Part shown: in pieces, positions 34,419 to 43,815 of the stretch
Layout: each line of letters opens with the position of its first letter
Position numbering within the stretch: the stretch's first letter is position 1
DNA from: Kribbella steppae
GTDB lineage: Bacteria; Actinomycetota; Actinomycetes; Propionibacteriales; Kribbellaceae
Direction of reading: 5' to 3'
NCBI RefSeq assembly: GCF_004342025.1
Contig: NZ_SLWN01000001.1
Coordinates: 62,001-126,000 of the forward strand
Length of the DNA stretch: 64,000 nt
The notes under the pieces: model-generated
What the model saw: the letters and a program-made list of their open reading frames with translations, nothing else
What the model was told of the DNA's origin: nothing
The model's database searches: none
Program-made: the position numbers and the translations under genes

Positions 34419-35396
34419 CTAGAACGGGAGTTTGGGTTGGGGTGGGGCGTGGGTTGGGTCTACGCCGTCGAAGAGGCTGCTGACCGATTCGCCGCCGTGG
34501 ATGCGCTTGATGGCCTCGGCGAACAGGCCTGCGACCGTGCTCACCTGGAGCTCGGGGAAGCCGTCCGGGCGCGGCACGGTGTCGGTGCTGATTACCTCGG
34601 TGATGGACGGGTGCGACCGCAGCCGCTCGACCGCCTTCCCGGCGAACAGGCCGTGCGTGCAGGCGACGGCGGCCTGCGTGCAGCCGAGGTCCTTGAGCCG
34701 GTCGAGCAACTCGATGATCGAGCCGCCGGTGGCGATCTCGTCGTCGAGGATGATCGCCCGCTTGCCGGCCACGTCGCCGACGATCGCGTCGATCACCACG
34801 CGGTCGTCGGCCAGCCGCTGCTTGCTGCCCGCAGCGACCGGCAGACCGAGCAGTCGGGCGAACTGGGTCGCCGTCTTCGCGTTGCCCAGGTCCGGGCTGA
34901 CCACGACCGTGTCGCTGAGGTCCCGGCTGCGGAAGTGGTCCGCGAGGACGCCGATCGCGGTCAGGTGGTCGACCGGGACGGAGAAGAAGCCGTGCACCTG
35001 TGGTGCGTGCAGGGCCATGGTGAGGACGCGGTCGACGCCGGCTGTCACCAGCAGGTCCGCGACCAGGCGGCCGCCGATCGAGATCCGGGAGGCGTCCTTC
35101 TTGTCCGACCGCGCGTACGCGTAGTGCGGCATCACGGCGGTGATCTGCTGCGCCGAGGCGCCGCGCGCGGCGTCGATCATCAGCAGCAGCTCCATCAGGT
35201 GCTCCTGCGTCGGCGGCACCAGCGGTTGCACGATGTAAACGTCCCGCTGCCGGCAGTTCTCCTGGAGTTGCACCTGCAGGCAATCATTGCTGAAACGATG
35301 GATTTCGACTGGCGAGAGCGCTACGCCGAGATCAGCACAGATCCGCTCCGCCAAACCAGTGTGGGCACTTCCGCTGAACACGACGATCTCTCGCAC
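34419..35396 (-). CDS. Divergent ribose-phosphate diphosphokinase (PRPP synthetase)
   Basis: Predicted 325 aa. The PRPP synthetase fold is clear: MPHYAYARSDKK, GGRLVADLLVTAGVDRVLTM, VVVSPDLGNAKTA, and the PRPP-binding loop IILDDEIATGGSI. Several normally fixed residues differ: the DLHA motif reads ALHAPQVHGFF, and the loop DDMIDTGGT reads DDEIATGGS. It may be a paralogue with altered regulation or activity; no second copy is in the window to compare. Start GTG 35396. It normally makes PRPP from ribose-5-phosphate and ATP for nucleotides, His and Trp. Confidence 0.82.
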   Translation of the reverse strand: MREIVVFSGSAHTGLAERICADLGVALSPVEIHRFSNDCLQVQLQENCRQRDVYIVQPLVPPTQEHLMELLLMIDAARGASAQQITAVMPHYAYARSDKKDASRISIGGRLVADLLVTAGVDRVLTMALHAPQVHGFFSVPVDHLTAIGVLADHFRSRDLSDTVVVSPDLGNAKTATQFARLLGLPVAAGSKQRLADDRVVIDAIVGDVAGKRAIILDDEIATGGSIIELLDRLKDLGCTQAAVACTHGLFAGKAVERLRSHPSITEVISTDTVPRPDGFPELQVSTVAGLFAEAIKRIHGGESVSSLFDGVDPTHAPPQPKLPF

Positions 35397-35497
35397 GGCT
35401 CTCCCCGAAACGCTGCGAACCCCGACACCCGCACCATATCTCGCCGGACCACGGACCCGCGTCAGCGCCTGTGGATAGTCGAATGGTGAGCAGTGCG

Positions 35498-36523
35498 TCA
35501 GGCGGCCAGGAGGCGGGCGAGCGATTGCGCGGCGGTGCGGCAGTCGTCTGTGGATGCGTCCAGGTGAGTGACAAGCCGTAGTTGCGTCGGGCCAACGCCG
35601 CCGACGAGCACACCAGCCGCTCGAGCGGCCTCGACGACCTCAGGCACCGACTTGCCGGTCGCGGCCAGGTCAGCGACGACGATGTTGGTCTCGACCTGGT
35701 CCGGCTTGACCGAGCCGGGCGCGGCGTCGGCCAGCACCTCGGCGATCAGCCGCGCATTCGCGTGATCCTCGGCAAGCCGCTCGACGTTGTGCTCCAGCGC
35801 ATACAACCCGGCCGCAGCCAGTACGCCGGCCTGCCGCCAGCCCGCACCGAGACGCTTCCGCCACACCCGGGCTTCTCGAATCAGCTCGGTCGACCCGACC
35901 AGCACCGACCCGACCGGCGCGCCCAGCCCCTTCGACAGGCACACGCTGGCAGCGGTCGCACGGGACGCGTACGACGCCAGCGGCACGCCAGACGCCACGG
36001 ACGCGTTCCACAACCGCGCGCCGTCGAGGTGTAGCGGCAGGCCGCGGGCGTCGAGTTCGTCGGCCAGAGCGTCGTACGCGTGCTGGATCGAGCCGCCGCC
36101 GAAGTTGTGGGTGTTCTCGACCGAGACGGCCGCCGTACTGACGAAGTACCGGCCGAGATCCGCGGAAATCAGCGCGCGGATCTGCTCCAGGTCGATCTGG
36201 CCGGCCGGAGCGCTCCAGGTGCGGGTGGTGATGCCGCTCACGGCCGCATGCGCGCCGAGCTCGGCCCGGGCGATGTGCGCGCTCGCCTCGCAGAGCACCT
36301 CGGAGCCCGGCGCCACGAGGGCCCGGACGCCGAGGATGTTCGCGAGCGAGCCGCTGACCGTGAACAGCCCGGCCTCGTGACCGAGCAGGCCCGCCACGGT
36401 CTCCTCGAGCCGGTTGATCGTCGGGTCCTCGCCGTACACGTCGTCGCCGACGGGTGCCGACGTCATCGCGGCCAGCATCCCGGCCGACGGCCGGGTCACC
36501 GTGTCGGACCGGAGATCGATCAC
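35498..36523 (-). CDS. ltaE: Low-specificity L-threonine aldolase
   Basis: Predicted 341 aa. A PLP-dependent fold type I enzyme that splits threonine or allo-threonine into glycine and acetaldehyde. Marks are [54 protein letters not shown] (PLP-contacting aspartate) and the Schiff-base lysine in [13 protein letters not shown]. It starts 49 bp after aroG in the same direction, the gap being filled by repeats of the aroG end. Confidence 0.92.
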   Translation of the reverse strand: MIDLRSDTVTRPSAGMLAAMTSAPVGDDVYGEDPTINRLEETVAGLLGHEAGLFTVSGSLANILGVRALVAPGSEVLCEASAHIARAELGAHAAVSGITTRTWSAPAGQIDLEQIRALISADLGRYFVSTAAVSVENTHNFGGGSIQHAYDALADELDARGLPLHLDGARLWNASVASGVPLASYASRATAASVCLSKGLGAPVGSVLVGSTELIREARVWRKRLGAGWRQAGVLAAAGLYALEHNVERLAEDHANARLIAEVLADAAPGSVKPDQVETNIVVADLAATGKSVPEVVEAARAAGVLVGGVGPTQLRLVTHLDASTDDCRTAAQSLARLLAA

Positions 36524-36532
36524 GCCGCGCCC

Positions 36533-36586
36533 CGGATCACGCCGAGCCCTCTGATCACACCGAGCCCTCTGGTCACGCCCGGGCGC
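36533..36586. repeat. 18-bp tandem repeats spanning the aroG stop
   Basis: Units 36533-36550, 36551-36568 and a partial 36569-36586. On the minus strand the sequence GGCTCGGCGTGATC repeats, each carrying a TGA like the real aroG stop (complement of 36573-36575). The repeats fill the gap to ltaE. Confidence 0.65.
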
Positions 36587-37946
36587 CGCGGAGACGCTCG
36601 GCGACCAGGAAGGCGAGCTCGAGCGACTGGTGCCGGTTCAGCCGCGGGTCGCAGGCGGTCTCGTAGCGGTTGACCAGGTCCTCCGCGACCAACTCCTCAC
36701 CGCCGCCCAGGCACTCGGTCACGTCGTCGCCGGTCAGCTCGATGTGCATACCGCCCGGCCAGGTCCCGACCTGCTCGTGCGCGTCGAAGAAGCCCTGCAC
36801 CTCGTGCATGACGTCCTCGAAGTTGCGGGTCTTGTACCCGTTCGGCGTCTCGTAGGTGTTGCCGTGCATCGGGTCGCACACCCAGGCGATCGGCGAACCG
36901 TGGTCGCGGACCGCCTCCAGCAGCGGCGGCAGCGCCTCGCGGATCTTGGCCGCGCCCATCCGGGTGATGAAGGTCAGCCGGCCCTCGATCCCCTTCGGGT
37001 TCAGCTTGTCGATCAGGGCGCGGATGTAGTCCGGCGTCGTGGTCGGGCCGATCTTCACCCCGAGCGGGTTGGTCAGCGACGCCAGGAACTCGACGTGCGC
37101 GCCGTCGAGCTGGCGGGTCCGCTCCCCCACCCAGAGCAGGTGGCCGGAGACGTCGTACGGCTGCTCGGTGCGGGAGTCGATCCGGGTCAGGGCGTGCTCG
37201 TACTCCAGGATCAGCGCTTCGTGCGACGCGTAGAAGTCGACCGTCTTGAACTCGTCCGAGGTGGCGCCGCAGGCCCGCATGAAGGCGAGGGCGCGCTCGA
37301 TCTCGGAGGCGAGCCGCTCGTACTTCTGCCCGACCGGGGACGACTTCACGAAGTCGGTGTTCCAGGCGTGCACCTGGTGCAGGTCGGCGTACCCACCGGT
37401 GGTGAACGCGCGGGTCAGGTTGAGCGTCGCCGCGGCCGCGTTGTAGACGCCGCGCAGCCGCTGCGGGTCCGGGATCCGCGCCTCGGCGGTGAACTCCAGC
37501 CCGTTGACCGCGTCACCCCGGTACGTCGGCAGCGTGACACCGTTGCGCGTCTCCTCACCGGAGCTGCGCGGCTTGGCGTACTGACCGGCGATCCGGCCCA
37601 CCTTCACCACCGGCACGCTCGCGGCGTACTGGAGTACGACGGCCATCTGCAGCAGCACCCGCAGCTTGGCCCGGATGTTCTCCGCGGTGACCCCTTCGAA
37701 GGTCTCCGCGCAGTCGCCGCCCTGGAGGATGAACGCCTCGCCGCGCGCGACCTCACCGATCTTCGTGGTCAGGTCGTCGCACTCACCGGCGAACACCAGC
37801 GGCGGCAGCTTCCGCAGCTCGGCGATCACCTGGTCCAGCGGCGCGGACTCCGGCCACTCGGGCTGCTGCAGCGGCTTCAGCGCCCGCAGCTCGTCCAGGC
37901 TCGGAACTCCGGGCACTTCCCCCGCACTCAACGTCGCGAATTGCAT
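36573..37946 (-). CDS. aroG: Class II 3-deoxy-7-phosphoheptulonate (DAHP) synthase
   Basis: Predicted 457 aa, the plant/actinobacterial class II type that opens the shikimate pathway. Seen: FILQGGDCAETFEG with the metal-binding cysteine, AGQYAKPRSS, LPTYRGDAVNG, SHEALILEYE, GVKIGPTT, FITRMGAAKI and WVCDPMHGNTYE. ATG 37946 has TAAAGT with a 7-nt spacer, so it is leaderless. The order relative to the PASTA kinase and plsC resembles the aroG region of M. tuberculosis. Confidence 0.96.
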   Translation of the reverse strand: MQFATLSAGEVPGVPSLDELRALKPLQQPEWPESAPLDQVIAELRKLPPLVFAGECDDLTTKIGEVARGEAFILQGGDCAETFEGVTAENIRAKLRVLLQMAVVLQYAASVPVVKVGRIAGQYAKPRSSGEETRNGVTLPTYRGDAVNGLEFTAEARIPDPQRLRGVYNAAAATLNLTRAFTTGGYADLHQVHAWNTDFVKSSPVGQKYERLASEIERALAFMRACGATSDEFKTVDFYASHEALILEYEHALTRIDSRTEQPYDVSGHLLWVGERTRQLDGAHVEFLASLTNPLGVKIGPTTTPDYIRALIDKLNPKGIEGRLTFITRMGAAKIREALPPLLEAVRDHGSPIAWVCDPMHGNTYETPNGYKTRNFEDVMHEVQGFFDAHEQVGTWPGGMHIELTGDDVTECLGGGEELVAEDLVNRYETACDPRLNRHQSLELAFLVAERLRGARA

Positions 37947-37989
37947 GGCCCCAACTTTAGGGCAGGCCGGAGAACCGGTGGTGATCGTC

Positions 37990-38382
37990 TCAGGTCAGCG
38001 AGGCGAGATCCGGCGGTACGTCGACCGCGTGCTCGCGCAGCACCGCCAGCGGAATGGTGTCCAGTGACCGTGCGTGCGTCGATGCCAGTACGACGGGAGC
38101 CGCCGCGCCGTCGTGGTAGGCCTGCAGCCAGCGGACCGCGACCACGCACCAGCGATCGCCCGGCTTCAGCCCGGCGAACATCAGCTCCGGCCTCGGGGTG
38201 ACCAGGTCGTTCCCGACCGACACCTGGTGGGCGAGGAACTCAGCCGTCATCACCGCGCAGACCGTGTGGCTGCCGAGGTCCTCCGGGCCGCTCGTGCAGC
38301 AGCCGTCGCGGTAGAAGCCGGTGACCGGGTCGGTCCCGCATTCCTCCAGTGGTTCGCCCAGCACATTCAGGTCGCTGTCCAT
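37990..38382 (-). CDS. DUF2237 family protein
   Basis: Predicted 130 aa. NVLGEPLEECGTDPVTGFYR, GCCTSGPEDLGSHTVC, MTAEFLAHQVSVGNDLVTP, and FAGLKPGDRWCVVAVRW follow the DUF2237 consensus, with its conserved cysteines, closely. The function is unknown. ATG 38382 is chosen because the family starts there and GAGG lies about 9 nt upstream; ATGs at 38391 and 38397 are alternatives. Confidence 0.85.
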   Translation of the reverse strand: MDSDLNVLGEPLEECGTDPVTGFYRDGCCTSGPEDLGSHTVCAVMTAEFLAHQVSVGNDLVTPRPELMFAGLKPGDRWCVVAVRWLQAYHDGAAAPVVLASTHARSLDTIPLAVLREHAVDVPPDLASLT

Positions 38383-38418
38383 GCGGACCATCCTCACCCG
38401 CGGCGAGGGGCTCGGGCG

Positions 38419-39183
38419 TCAGCTGGCCTTGGTGTCGCCGAGGCGAACGTGCTCGTCGATCGACTCGCCGGCCTTGATCAGCTCCTTGGCCTTGTCGGCG
38501 TACATGTCGACGTACTCCTGGCCGGACAGCTCCATCATCGCGTACATGATCTCGTCGGTGACCGAGCGGAGCACGAACCGGTCCCGCTCCATCCCCTCGT
38601 AGCGGGAGAAGTCCAGCGGCTTGCCGATCGCGACGCCGGGGCGGATCAGCCGCGGCAGCCGGCGGCCCTTCTCCCGGTAGAACCACTTCGGCCAGAGCTG
38701 GCCGGGCGGCTGCAGCTTCTCGGTGTCGATCATCGCGACCGGGATGACCGGCACACCGGCCACGATCGCCATCCGGGCCACACCGGTCTTGCCCTTGTAG
38801 AGCCGGCCGTCGGGCGAGCGGGTGCCCTCGGGGTAGATCCCGAACAGCTCACCCTTCTTCAGGATCTCCAGCCCGGTGTTCAGCGCGGCCAGCGAGGCGC
38901 GCCCGCCGGACCGGTCGATCGGGATCTGGCCGACGGACCGGAAGAAGGTCGCCACCAGCTTTCCCTTGAGCCCGGGCGCGGTGAAGTACTCCGATTTCGC
39001 CGGGAAGACGATCTGCCGCGGTACGGCGACCGGCAGGAAGATCGAGTCGCTGAAGGCCAGGTGGTTGCTGACCAGCAGCGCCGGGCCGGTGCTGGGGATG
39101 TTCTCCAGCCCGGTCACCTTCGGACGGAACAGCAGCTTCACCAGTGGTGCGACGAGGAACCGTCTGAGGAACAGGTACAGCAT
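38419..39183 (-). CDS. plsC: 1-acyl-sn-glycerol-3-phosphate acyltransferase
   Basis: Predicted 254 aa. The PlsC motifs are clear: VSNHLAFSDS (the NHx4D catalytic box), FPAKSEYF, FFRSVGQIPIDR, GIYPEGTRSPDG and VPVIPVAMI. It adds the second acyl chain in phosphatidic acid synthesis at the inner membrane. N-terminal MLYLFLRRFLVAPLVKLLF is an amphipathic or membrane-facing helix. The mycobacterial homologue Rv2182c has the same neighbourhood (aroG nearby). Confidence 0.92.
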   Translation of the reverse strand: MLYLFLRRFLVAPLVKLLFRPKVTGLENIPSTGPALLVSNHLAFSDSIFLPVAVPRQIVFPAKSEYFTAPGLKGKLVATFFRSVGQIPIDRSGGRASLAALNTGLEILKKGELFGIYPEGTRSPDGRLYKGKTGVARMAIVAGVPVIPVAMIDTEKLQPPGQLWPKWFYREKGRRLPRLIRPGVAIGKPLDFSRYEGMERDRFVLRSVTDEIMYAMMELSGQEYVDMYADKAKELIKAGESIDEHVRLGDTKAS

Positions 39184-39490
39184 CGCCTTACCTCCGTCAC
39201 TCGTCCGTCACGCCACTCACCGGGTCACTTGCCGGCACAGCTCACCCTCACCAGTGTCCGCCGGTAGCGGCGGTCGCGACAGCTCTGACGCCCACCGTCG
39301 GCAGGACCCTACGTTCCAGCTTCCTCCTCAAGCAATGTCACTTCCAGGAATCTAGGCGTTGCTCACTGTGTTGTCACCTGGATGCAGACTGGATGCAGAC
39401 TGGATGCAGCCCAGATGCGACCATTGGCCTGCGGTCAGGCTGGTGTGCGCCTGACCGCCTGTGAGGACCGTGACCGGCGAGGAGTCGACC
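39184..39490. other. Divergent gap between plsC and the esterase with 11-bp repeats
   Basis: This 307-bp gap is the promoter region of two divergent genes. It contains three tandem copies of CTGGATGCAGA (39378-39410) followed by a fourth decayed copy (CCAGATGCGAC), about 80 bp before the esterase start. No small gene is supported in it. Confidence 0.5.
39378..39410. repeat. Three 11-bp tandem repeats (CTGGATGCAGA)
   Basis: Units 39378-39388, 39389-39399 and 39400-39410. The 11-bp period is one helical turn, so the copies face the same side of the DNA. They lie upstream of the esterase gene and may be binding sites or slippage products. Confidence 0.7.
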
Positions 39491-40273
39491 GTGCCAGTGC
39501 AAGGCCATGCTGAGGAGTTCCGCAGCCCTGGATCCGGGGAGAACGCCGCTGTCGGGGTCCTGCTCAGCCACGGCTTCACCGGTTCGCCGAAGTCGATGCG
39601 CCCGTTCGCGGAGCACCTGGCCGCCGAGGGGTACGGCGTCGCCGTACCGCGACTGCCCGGGCACGGCACGTCCTGGCAGGAGATGAACAAGACCGGCTGG
39701 CCGGACTGGTACGCCGTGCTGGACAACGAGCTGGAGCGGTTGCGCAAGGAGCACGATCAGGTGTTCCTGGTCGGGCTGTCGATGGGCGGCTGCCTGGTGC
39801 TGCGGCTGGCCGAGGCGCAGGGCGCGGACGTTTCCGGTCTGGTCCTGATCAACCCGTCGGTGCGGACCGACGACAAGCGCTTGGTCGTGCTGCCGGTGCT
39901 GTCTCGACTGGTTCCGTCGTTCCCCGGGATCTCGAACGACATCAAGAAGCCGGGGGTCGACGAGGGCGCGTACGACCGGATGCCGCTGCGGGCGCTGCAC
40001 TCGCTGTCGCAGTTGTGGCAACTCACGCGGGACGATCTGGCCAAGGTCACACAGCCGGTGCTGATGTTCCGCAGTACTGTCGATCACGTGGTGGAGCCGA
40101 GTTCGGGGCGCGCGATACTGTCCTCGATCTCGTCCCGCGACGTGACCGAGACCCTGCTCGAGGACAGCTATCACGTGGCAACTCTGGACAACGACGCACC
40201 GCGCATCTTCGCGGACTCCGCAGCCTTCATCCGGCGCCTGAGCCCGATCGGAGAGCAGGGCGCCGATGCGTGA
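39491..40273 (+). CDS. Alpha/beta hydrolase, carboxylesterase/monoacylglycerol lipase type
   Basis: Predicted 260 aa from GTG 39491, with GAGGAGT 6 nt upstream. It matches the Est30-like carboxylesterases: VLLSHGFTGSPKSM (oxyanion), PRLPGHGT, nucleophile elbow VGLSMGGCL, the acidic residue in FRSTVDHVV and histidine in DSYHVATLD. It would cleave short acyl esters or monoglycerides. The lipid-related plsC is the divergent neighbour. The following gene starts 8 bp before its stop. Confidence 0.88.
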   Translation: MPVQGHAEEFRSPGSGENAAVGVLLSHGFTGSPKSMRPFAEHLAAEGYGVAVPRLPGHGTSWQEMNKTGWPDWYAVLDNELERLRKEHDQVFLVGLSMGGCLVLRLAEAQGADVSGLVLINPSVRTDDKRLVVLPVLSRLVPSFPGISNDIKKPGVDEGAYDRMPLRALHSLSQLWQLTRDDLAKVTQPVLMFRSTVDHVVEPSSGRAILSSISSRDVTETLLEDSYHVATLDNDAPRIFADSAAFIRRLSPIGEQGADA

Positions 40274-41054
40274 CAACGGCCTGACCGCCGCCGAGTACAC
40301 CTCCGTGGGCGGTATCGACCCCCTGATCGCCGAATCCGTCCTGTCCGCCCTCGCCGAAGCCGGTATCGCGGCGTACTGCGGCACGCCCGAGGAGTCCCGT
40401 ACGCCGGATGCCGCCGAAGCCGAGGCCCGTACGCCGGAACAGACGGACAACGGCACCGAGGCGGAGGCAGCCGAGAAGCCCGAAGCACCGGCCAAGGCTG
40501 AGGAGCCGGCCCGGGTGCCGACGGGGTTCGAGGAGATCTTCGTGGATGCGGAGGCGGTGGACCGGGCTCGGCCGGTGATCGAGCGGAGTACCGAGGACGC
40601 CGAGTGGAAGTCGCTGGTCGAGCAGTTCAACGCGCCGTCCGCGCCCGGGCACGACGGCGGGGAGACCCCGGTGCCGCGGTGGCCGGCCAGTGAGGACGTC
40701 GACGAGAAGTACGAGCCGCTGATCGACGTACCGGCCGGGCTGATCGTCGGCGACGACGACGAGGACGAAGAGAAGGACAAGCCGCCGGCGAAGCGTGCCG
40801 ACGACCCCCACGACCACTTCGTCCCGCCGGAGCCGCCGCGCGGCCCACGGCTGGACTGGATCAGCCGGATCGCCTGGCTCGGCCTGATCGGTGGCCCGCT
40901 GCTGTTGATCCTCGCGGCGGTGCTCGACTTCGGCACCGGCCGGATCACCACCCTCGCGGTGGTCGGCTTCATCGGCGGCTTCCTCACCCTGGTGATCCGG
41001 ATGAAGGACCGGCTGCCGCCCGACGACACCCCGGACGATGGCGCCGTGGTCTAG
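40266..41054 (+). CDS. Acidic protein with two C-terminal membrane segments
   Basis: Predicted 262 aa. The N-terminal 40 residues (GGIDPLIAESVLSALAEAGI, then AAYCG) look like a small folded part of the DUF2007/signal-transducer kind. A long disordered Glu/Ala/Pro-rich middle (45-175, including DDDEDEEKDK) follows, then two membrane segments (about 196-240). It is conserved in layout among actinomycetes but of unknown role. It overlaps the esterase gene by 8 bp, so the two are co-expressed. Confidence 0.75.
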   Translation: MRDNGLTAAEYTSVGGIDPLIAESVLSALAEAGIAAYCGTPEESRTPDAAEAEARTPEQTDNGTEAEAAEKPEAPAKAEEPARVPTGFEEIFVDAEAVDRARPVIERSTEDAEWKSLVEQFNAPSAPGHDGGETPVPRWPASEDVDEKYEPLIDVPAGLIVGDDDEDEEKDKPPAKRADDPHDHFVPPEPPRGPRLDWISRIAWLGLIGGPLLLILAAVLDFGTGRITTLAVVGFIGGFLTLVIRMKDRLPPDDTPDDGAVV

Positions 41055-41164
41055 CTCACCCGGATCGCCGTACCGGAGTGTGGTCCGGGTGAAGCACTTG
41101 TCACATCGGCACGCTACAGTGCGGATCGTCGGACAATCCGACGAATGCCGAGGGAGGTACACCC

Positions 41165-42394
41165 GTGCAGGTCACCGAGACCGTCGAGATCACCGGCCAC
41201 CTGATGGACTCCGGGCTGCTGTCCCGGGTGCTGGACGACATCCGCGGGTACGGCGGTGAGTACACGCTGGACAGGTTCGACCTCGGCTACGACAAGGACG
41301 ACCCGTCCACCGTCCGGATGACGGTCGGCGCGGACGACGAGGAGTCCCTGCAGCGGCTGCTGATGCGGATCCAGACCAAGGGCGCGAACCTGGTCGACCC
41401 CGGCACGCCGGAGATCACCGAGGTGTCCACCGACGGCGTGTTCCCGGACGGCTTCTACTCGACCACGAACCTGCCGACCAGCGTCCGGCTCGGCGGCCAC
41501 TGGGTCGCCGTACAGAACCCGGAGATGGACTGCGGTCTGCTGGTCGAAGGTGAGAGCGTCCGGACGATCCCGATGTCCGAGGTACTCGCCGGGATGCGGA
41601 TCATCACCAGCGCGCAGGGCGTCAAGGTCACGCCCCCGATCGCGGTGAACACCGAGGAGGGGTTCGGCTTCATGGAGTCCGACGTCTCCAGCGAGAAGCC
41701 GCAGCGGGTGCTGGTCAAGCAGGTCGCCGACGGGATGCGCGAGGCGAAGGCGAACGGTCAGAAGGTGCTCTGGGTCGGCGGCCCGGGCATCGTCCACACC
41801 GGCGCCGCGCCGGCCATGGTGGCGCTGGTCGAGGCCGGCTTCGTCGACGTCCTGTTCGCCGGAAACGCACTGGCCACCCACGACATCGAGTCGTCGCTCT
41901 ACGGTACGTCGCTCGGCGTCGACCTGGCCCGTGGCCGCGGCGTGGAGCACGGCCACGAGCACCACATCCGGGCGATCAACACGATCCGCAAGGCGGGCTC
42001 GATCGCGGCCGCGGTGGAGCAGGGAGTGCTCACCTCGGGGGTGATGCACGCGCTGGTGAAGAAGGGCAACAAGTTCGTCCTGGTCGGGTCGGTGCGCGAC
42101 GACGGGCCGCTGCCGGACGTCTACACCGACGTTCTCGAAGGCCAGCGGGCGATGCGGGCCGAGCTACCCGGTGTCGGCTACTGCCTGATGGCCGCGACCA
42201 TGCTTCACTCCGTTGCTACCGGCAACATCCTGCCGGCCTCCATCCCGCTCACCTGCGTCGACATCAACCCGGCCACGGTGACCAAGCTGGCCGACCGCGG
42301 CTCGTCCCAGGCCCGCGGCATCGTCACCGATGTCGGCCTCTTCATCGAGCACCTGGCCCGCGAGCTCTCCCCCGACTACGACGCCAAGAAGTAG
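41165..42394 (+). CDS. TIGR00300 family protein (LOR/SDH domain, ornithine cyclodeaminase-like)
   Basis: Predicted 409 aa. The N-terminal LOR/SDH-type domain (TETVEITGHLMDSGLLSRVL) and the C-terminal Rossmann-like part (VLWVGGPGIVHTGAAPAMVA, then GFVDVLFAGNALATHDIESS, LFGTSLGV-like, TCVDINPATVTKLADRGS) follow the TIGR00300 family. Related domains form the C-terminal half of cyanobacterial ArgZ/AgrE and act in ornithine-to-proline conversion. That activity here is inference. GTG 41165 follows GAGGGAGGTACACCC. It stands alone. Confidence 0.82.
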   Translation: MQVTETVEITGHLMDSGLLSRVLDDIRGYGGEYTLDRFDLGYDKDDPSTVRMTVGADDEESLQRLLMRIQTKGANLVDPGTPEITEVSTDGVFPDGFYSTTNLPTSVRLGGHWVAVQNPEMDCGLLVEGESVRTIPMSEVLAGMRIITSAQGVKVTPPIAVNTEEGFGFMESDVSSEKPQRVLVKQVADGMREAKANGQKVLWVGGPGIVHTGAAPAMVALVEAGFVDVLFAGNALATHDIESSLYGTSLGVDLARGRGVEHGHEHHIRAINTIRKAGSIAAAVEQGVLTSGVMHALVKKGNKFVLVGSVRDDGPLPDVYTDVLEGQRAMRAELPGVGYCLMAATMLHSVATGNILPASIPLTCVDINPATVTKLADRGSSQARGIVTDVGLFIEHLARELSPDYDAKK

Positions 42395-42524
42395 GGCACC
42401 CGTCCCGGCGCCGCCTCGCCGTCCCGGGTGTCACCGAGGCGTCGTCAGGCCGGAACCCGTTTGCCAGCCGGCCGGTGCGCGGGTGACGCTGGTGTCTCCG
42501 CCCCAACGGACAGGAGACACCGCG

Positions 42525-42947
42525 GTGACGCAGAGCTTCGAGTTGTTCCTGCGCCAGTTCGAGGAGGCCAACACGGCCTTCGTCAACGGGGACGCGTCGT
42601 TGTGGATGCCGCTGGTGTCACGCAGCGAGCAGACGTCGATCTTCGGCGGCTTCGGCGGCCAGGAGGTCGGCTGGTCCCAGGTCGGGCCGCGCTACGAGTG
42701 GGCGGCGGCGCAGTTCCGCCCGAGTGACGCGAAGGTCGAGTTCGAGTATCTGGAGAAGCATGTCAGCTCGGATACGGCGTACTACGTCGCGATCGAGCGC
42801 TGCACGGTGAGGTACGTGCACCGGCCCGAGGCGCTGCCGCACGTGCTGCGGGCGACGATGATCTTCCGCCAGGAGGACGACGGCTGGAAGATCGTCCACC
42901 GGCACGCGGATCCCCTCGGTCCGACCGCTCCGCCACCGGAAGCCTGA
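42525..42947 (+). CDS. SnoaL/NTF2-like protein
   Basis: Predicted 140 aa from GTG 42525, with CAGGAGA 9 nt upstream. The fold is read from FELFLRQFEEANTAFVNGDA, SIFGGFGGQEVGWSQV, a beta-rich middle and the final LRATMIFRQEDDGWKIVHRH, typical of DUF4440/SnoaL-like cone folds. Such proteins are small-molecule enzymes or binders; no substrate can be named. Single gene. Confidence 0.78.
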   Translation: MTQSFELFLRQFEEANTAFVNGDASLWMPLVSRSEQTSIFGGFGGQEVGWSQVGPRYEWAAAQFRPSDAKVEFEYLEKHVSSDTAYYVAIERCTVRYVHRPEALPHVLRATMIFRQEDDGWKIVHRHADPLGPTAPPPEA

Positions 42948-43025
42948 CGCTGCAGCCTGTGCGGTTGATTGGTCTTGTGCGGCTGGTTACAGCAAGCGAG
43001 GCCGAAGTGGGTGTTGGATGTGCAC

Positions 43026-43775
43026 ATGACCGAACTGGTGCACCTCGGGGTTGCCGACGGCGTGGCGACGATCACGCTGGACTCGCCGCACAACAAGAAC
43101 GCGCTCTCGCAGCAGTTGACCGGTGAGCTGCTCGAACAGCTGGAGGCGGCCGGCGCGGACGACGCCGTACGGGTGATTCTGATCCGGTCGGCGCTGGATG
43201 TGTTCTGCTCCGGTGCCGACCTGTCCGAGGCGACCACGGTCGGCATGGGTGTCGGCGCGCAGCGGATGGTCGACGTCCAGCGGGCGATCGTCGCCAACCC
43301 GAAGCCGGTCGTCGCGCGCGTCGCCGGACCGGTGCGGGCCGGCGGGATCGGGATCGTCGCCGCGTCCGACATCAGCGTCGCGGCAGCCAGCTCGACGTTC
43401 GCGCTCACCGAGGTGCGGCTGGGTCTCGCGGCAGCGACCATCTCGTTGACCGTCATCCCGCGGCTCTCCGACCGAGCCGCCGCTTACACCTTCCTCACCG
43501 GCAACGCGTTCGACGGGCTGGAGGCGTCCCTCCTGGGGTTGGTCACCCTCACCGTCCCCGACGACGACCTGGACTCCGCGGTCCTGACCATGCTGGAGTC
43601 GCTGCTGAAGGGCGTCCCCCAGGGCCTGCACGAAACCAAGAAACTCCTCAACCGCGAGCTCCTCGCCGATATCGATGCCCGCGGCAAGGACCTCGCCGAG
43701 CTATCGGCCGGCCTCTTCGGCTCCCCCACCGCCCAGGAAGCTATGCGCGCCTTCCTCAACCGCCGCAAGAGCTAA
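43026..43775 (+). CDS. Enoyl-CoA hydratase/isomerase family protein
   Basis: Predicted 249 aa. Crotonase fold: VATITLDSPHNKNALSQQL, the first oxyanion region FCSGADLSEA, the second AGPVRAGGIGIVAASD, and FALTEVRLGLAAATI, where the second conserved glutamate of hydratases would be expected but is replaced around AAATI. It may thus be an isomerase- or hydrolase-like member. ATG 43026 is chosen; a GTG at 43020 would add two residues. Confidence 0.85.
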   Translation: MTELVHLGVADGVATITLDSPHNKNALSQQLTGELLEQLEAAGADDAVRVILIRSALDVFCSGADLSEATTVGMGVGAQRMVDVQRAIVANPKPVVARVAGPVRAGGIGIVAASDISVAAASSTFALTEVRLGLAAATISLTVIPRLSDRAAAYTFLTGNAFDGLEASLLGLVTLTVPDDDLDSAVLTMLESLLKGVPQGLHETKKLLNRELLADIDARGKDLAELSAGLFGSPTAQEAMRAFLNRRKS

Positions 43776-43815
43776 TTCGTTTGCCGGTCGGCTCGCGCGC
43801 TGGTGGACTGGCCGG

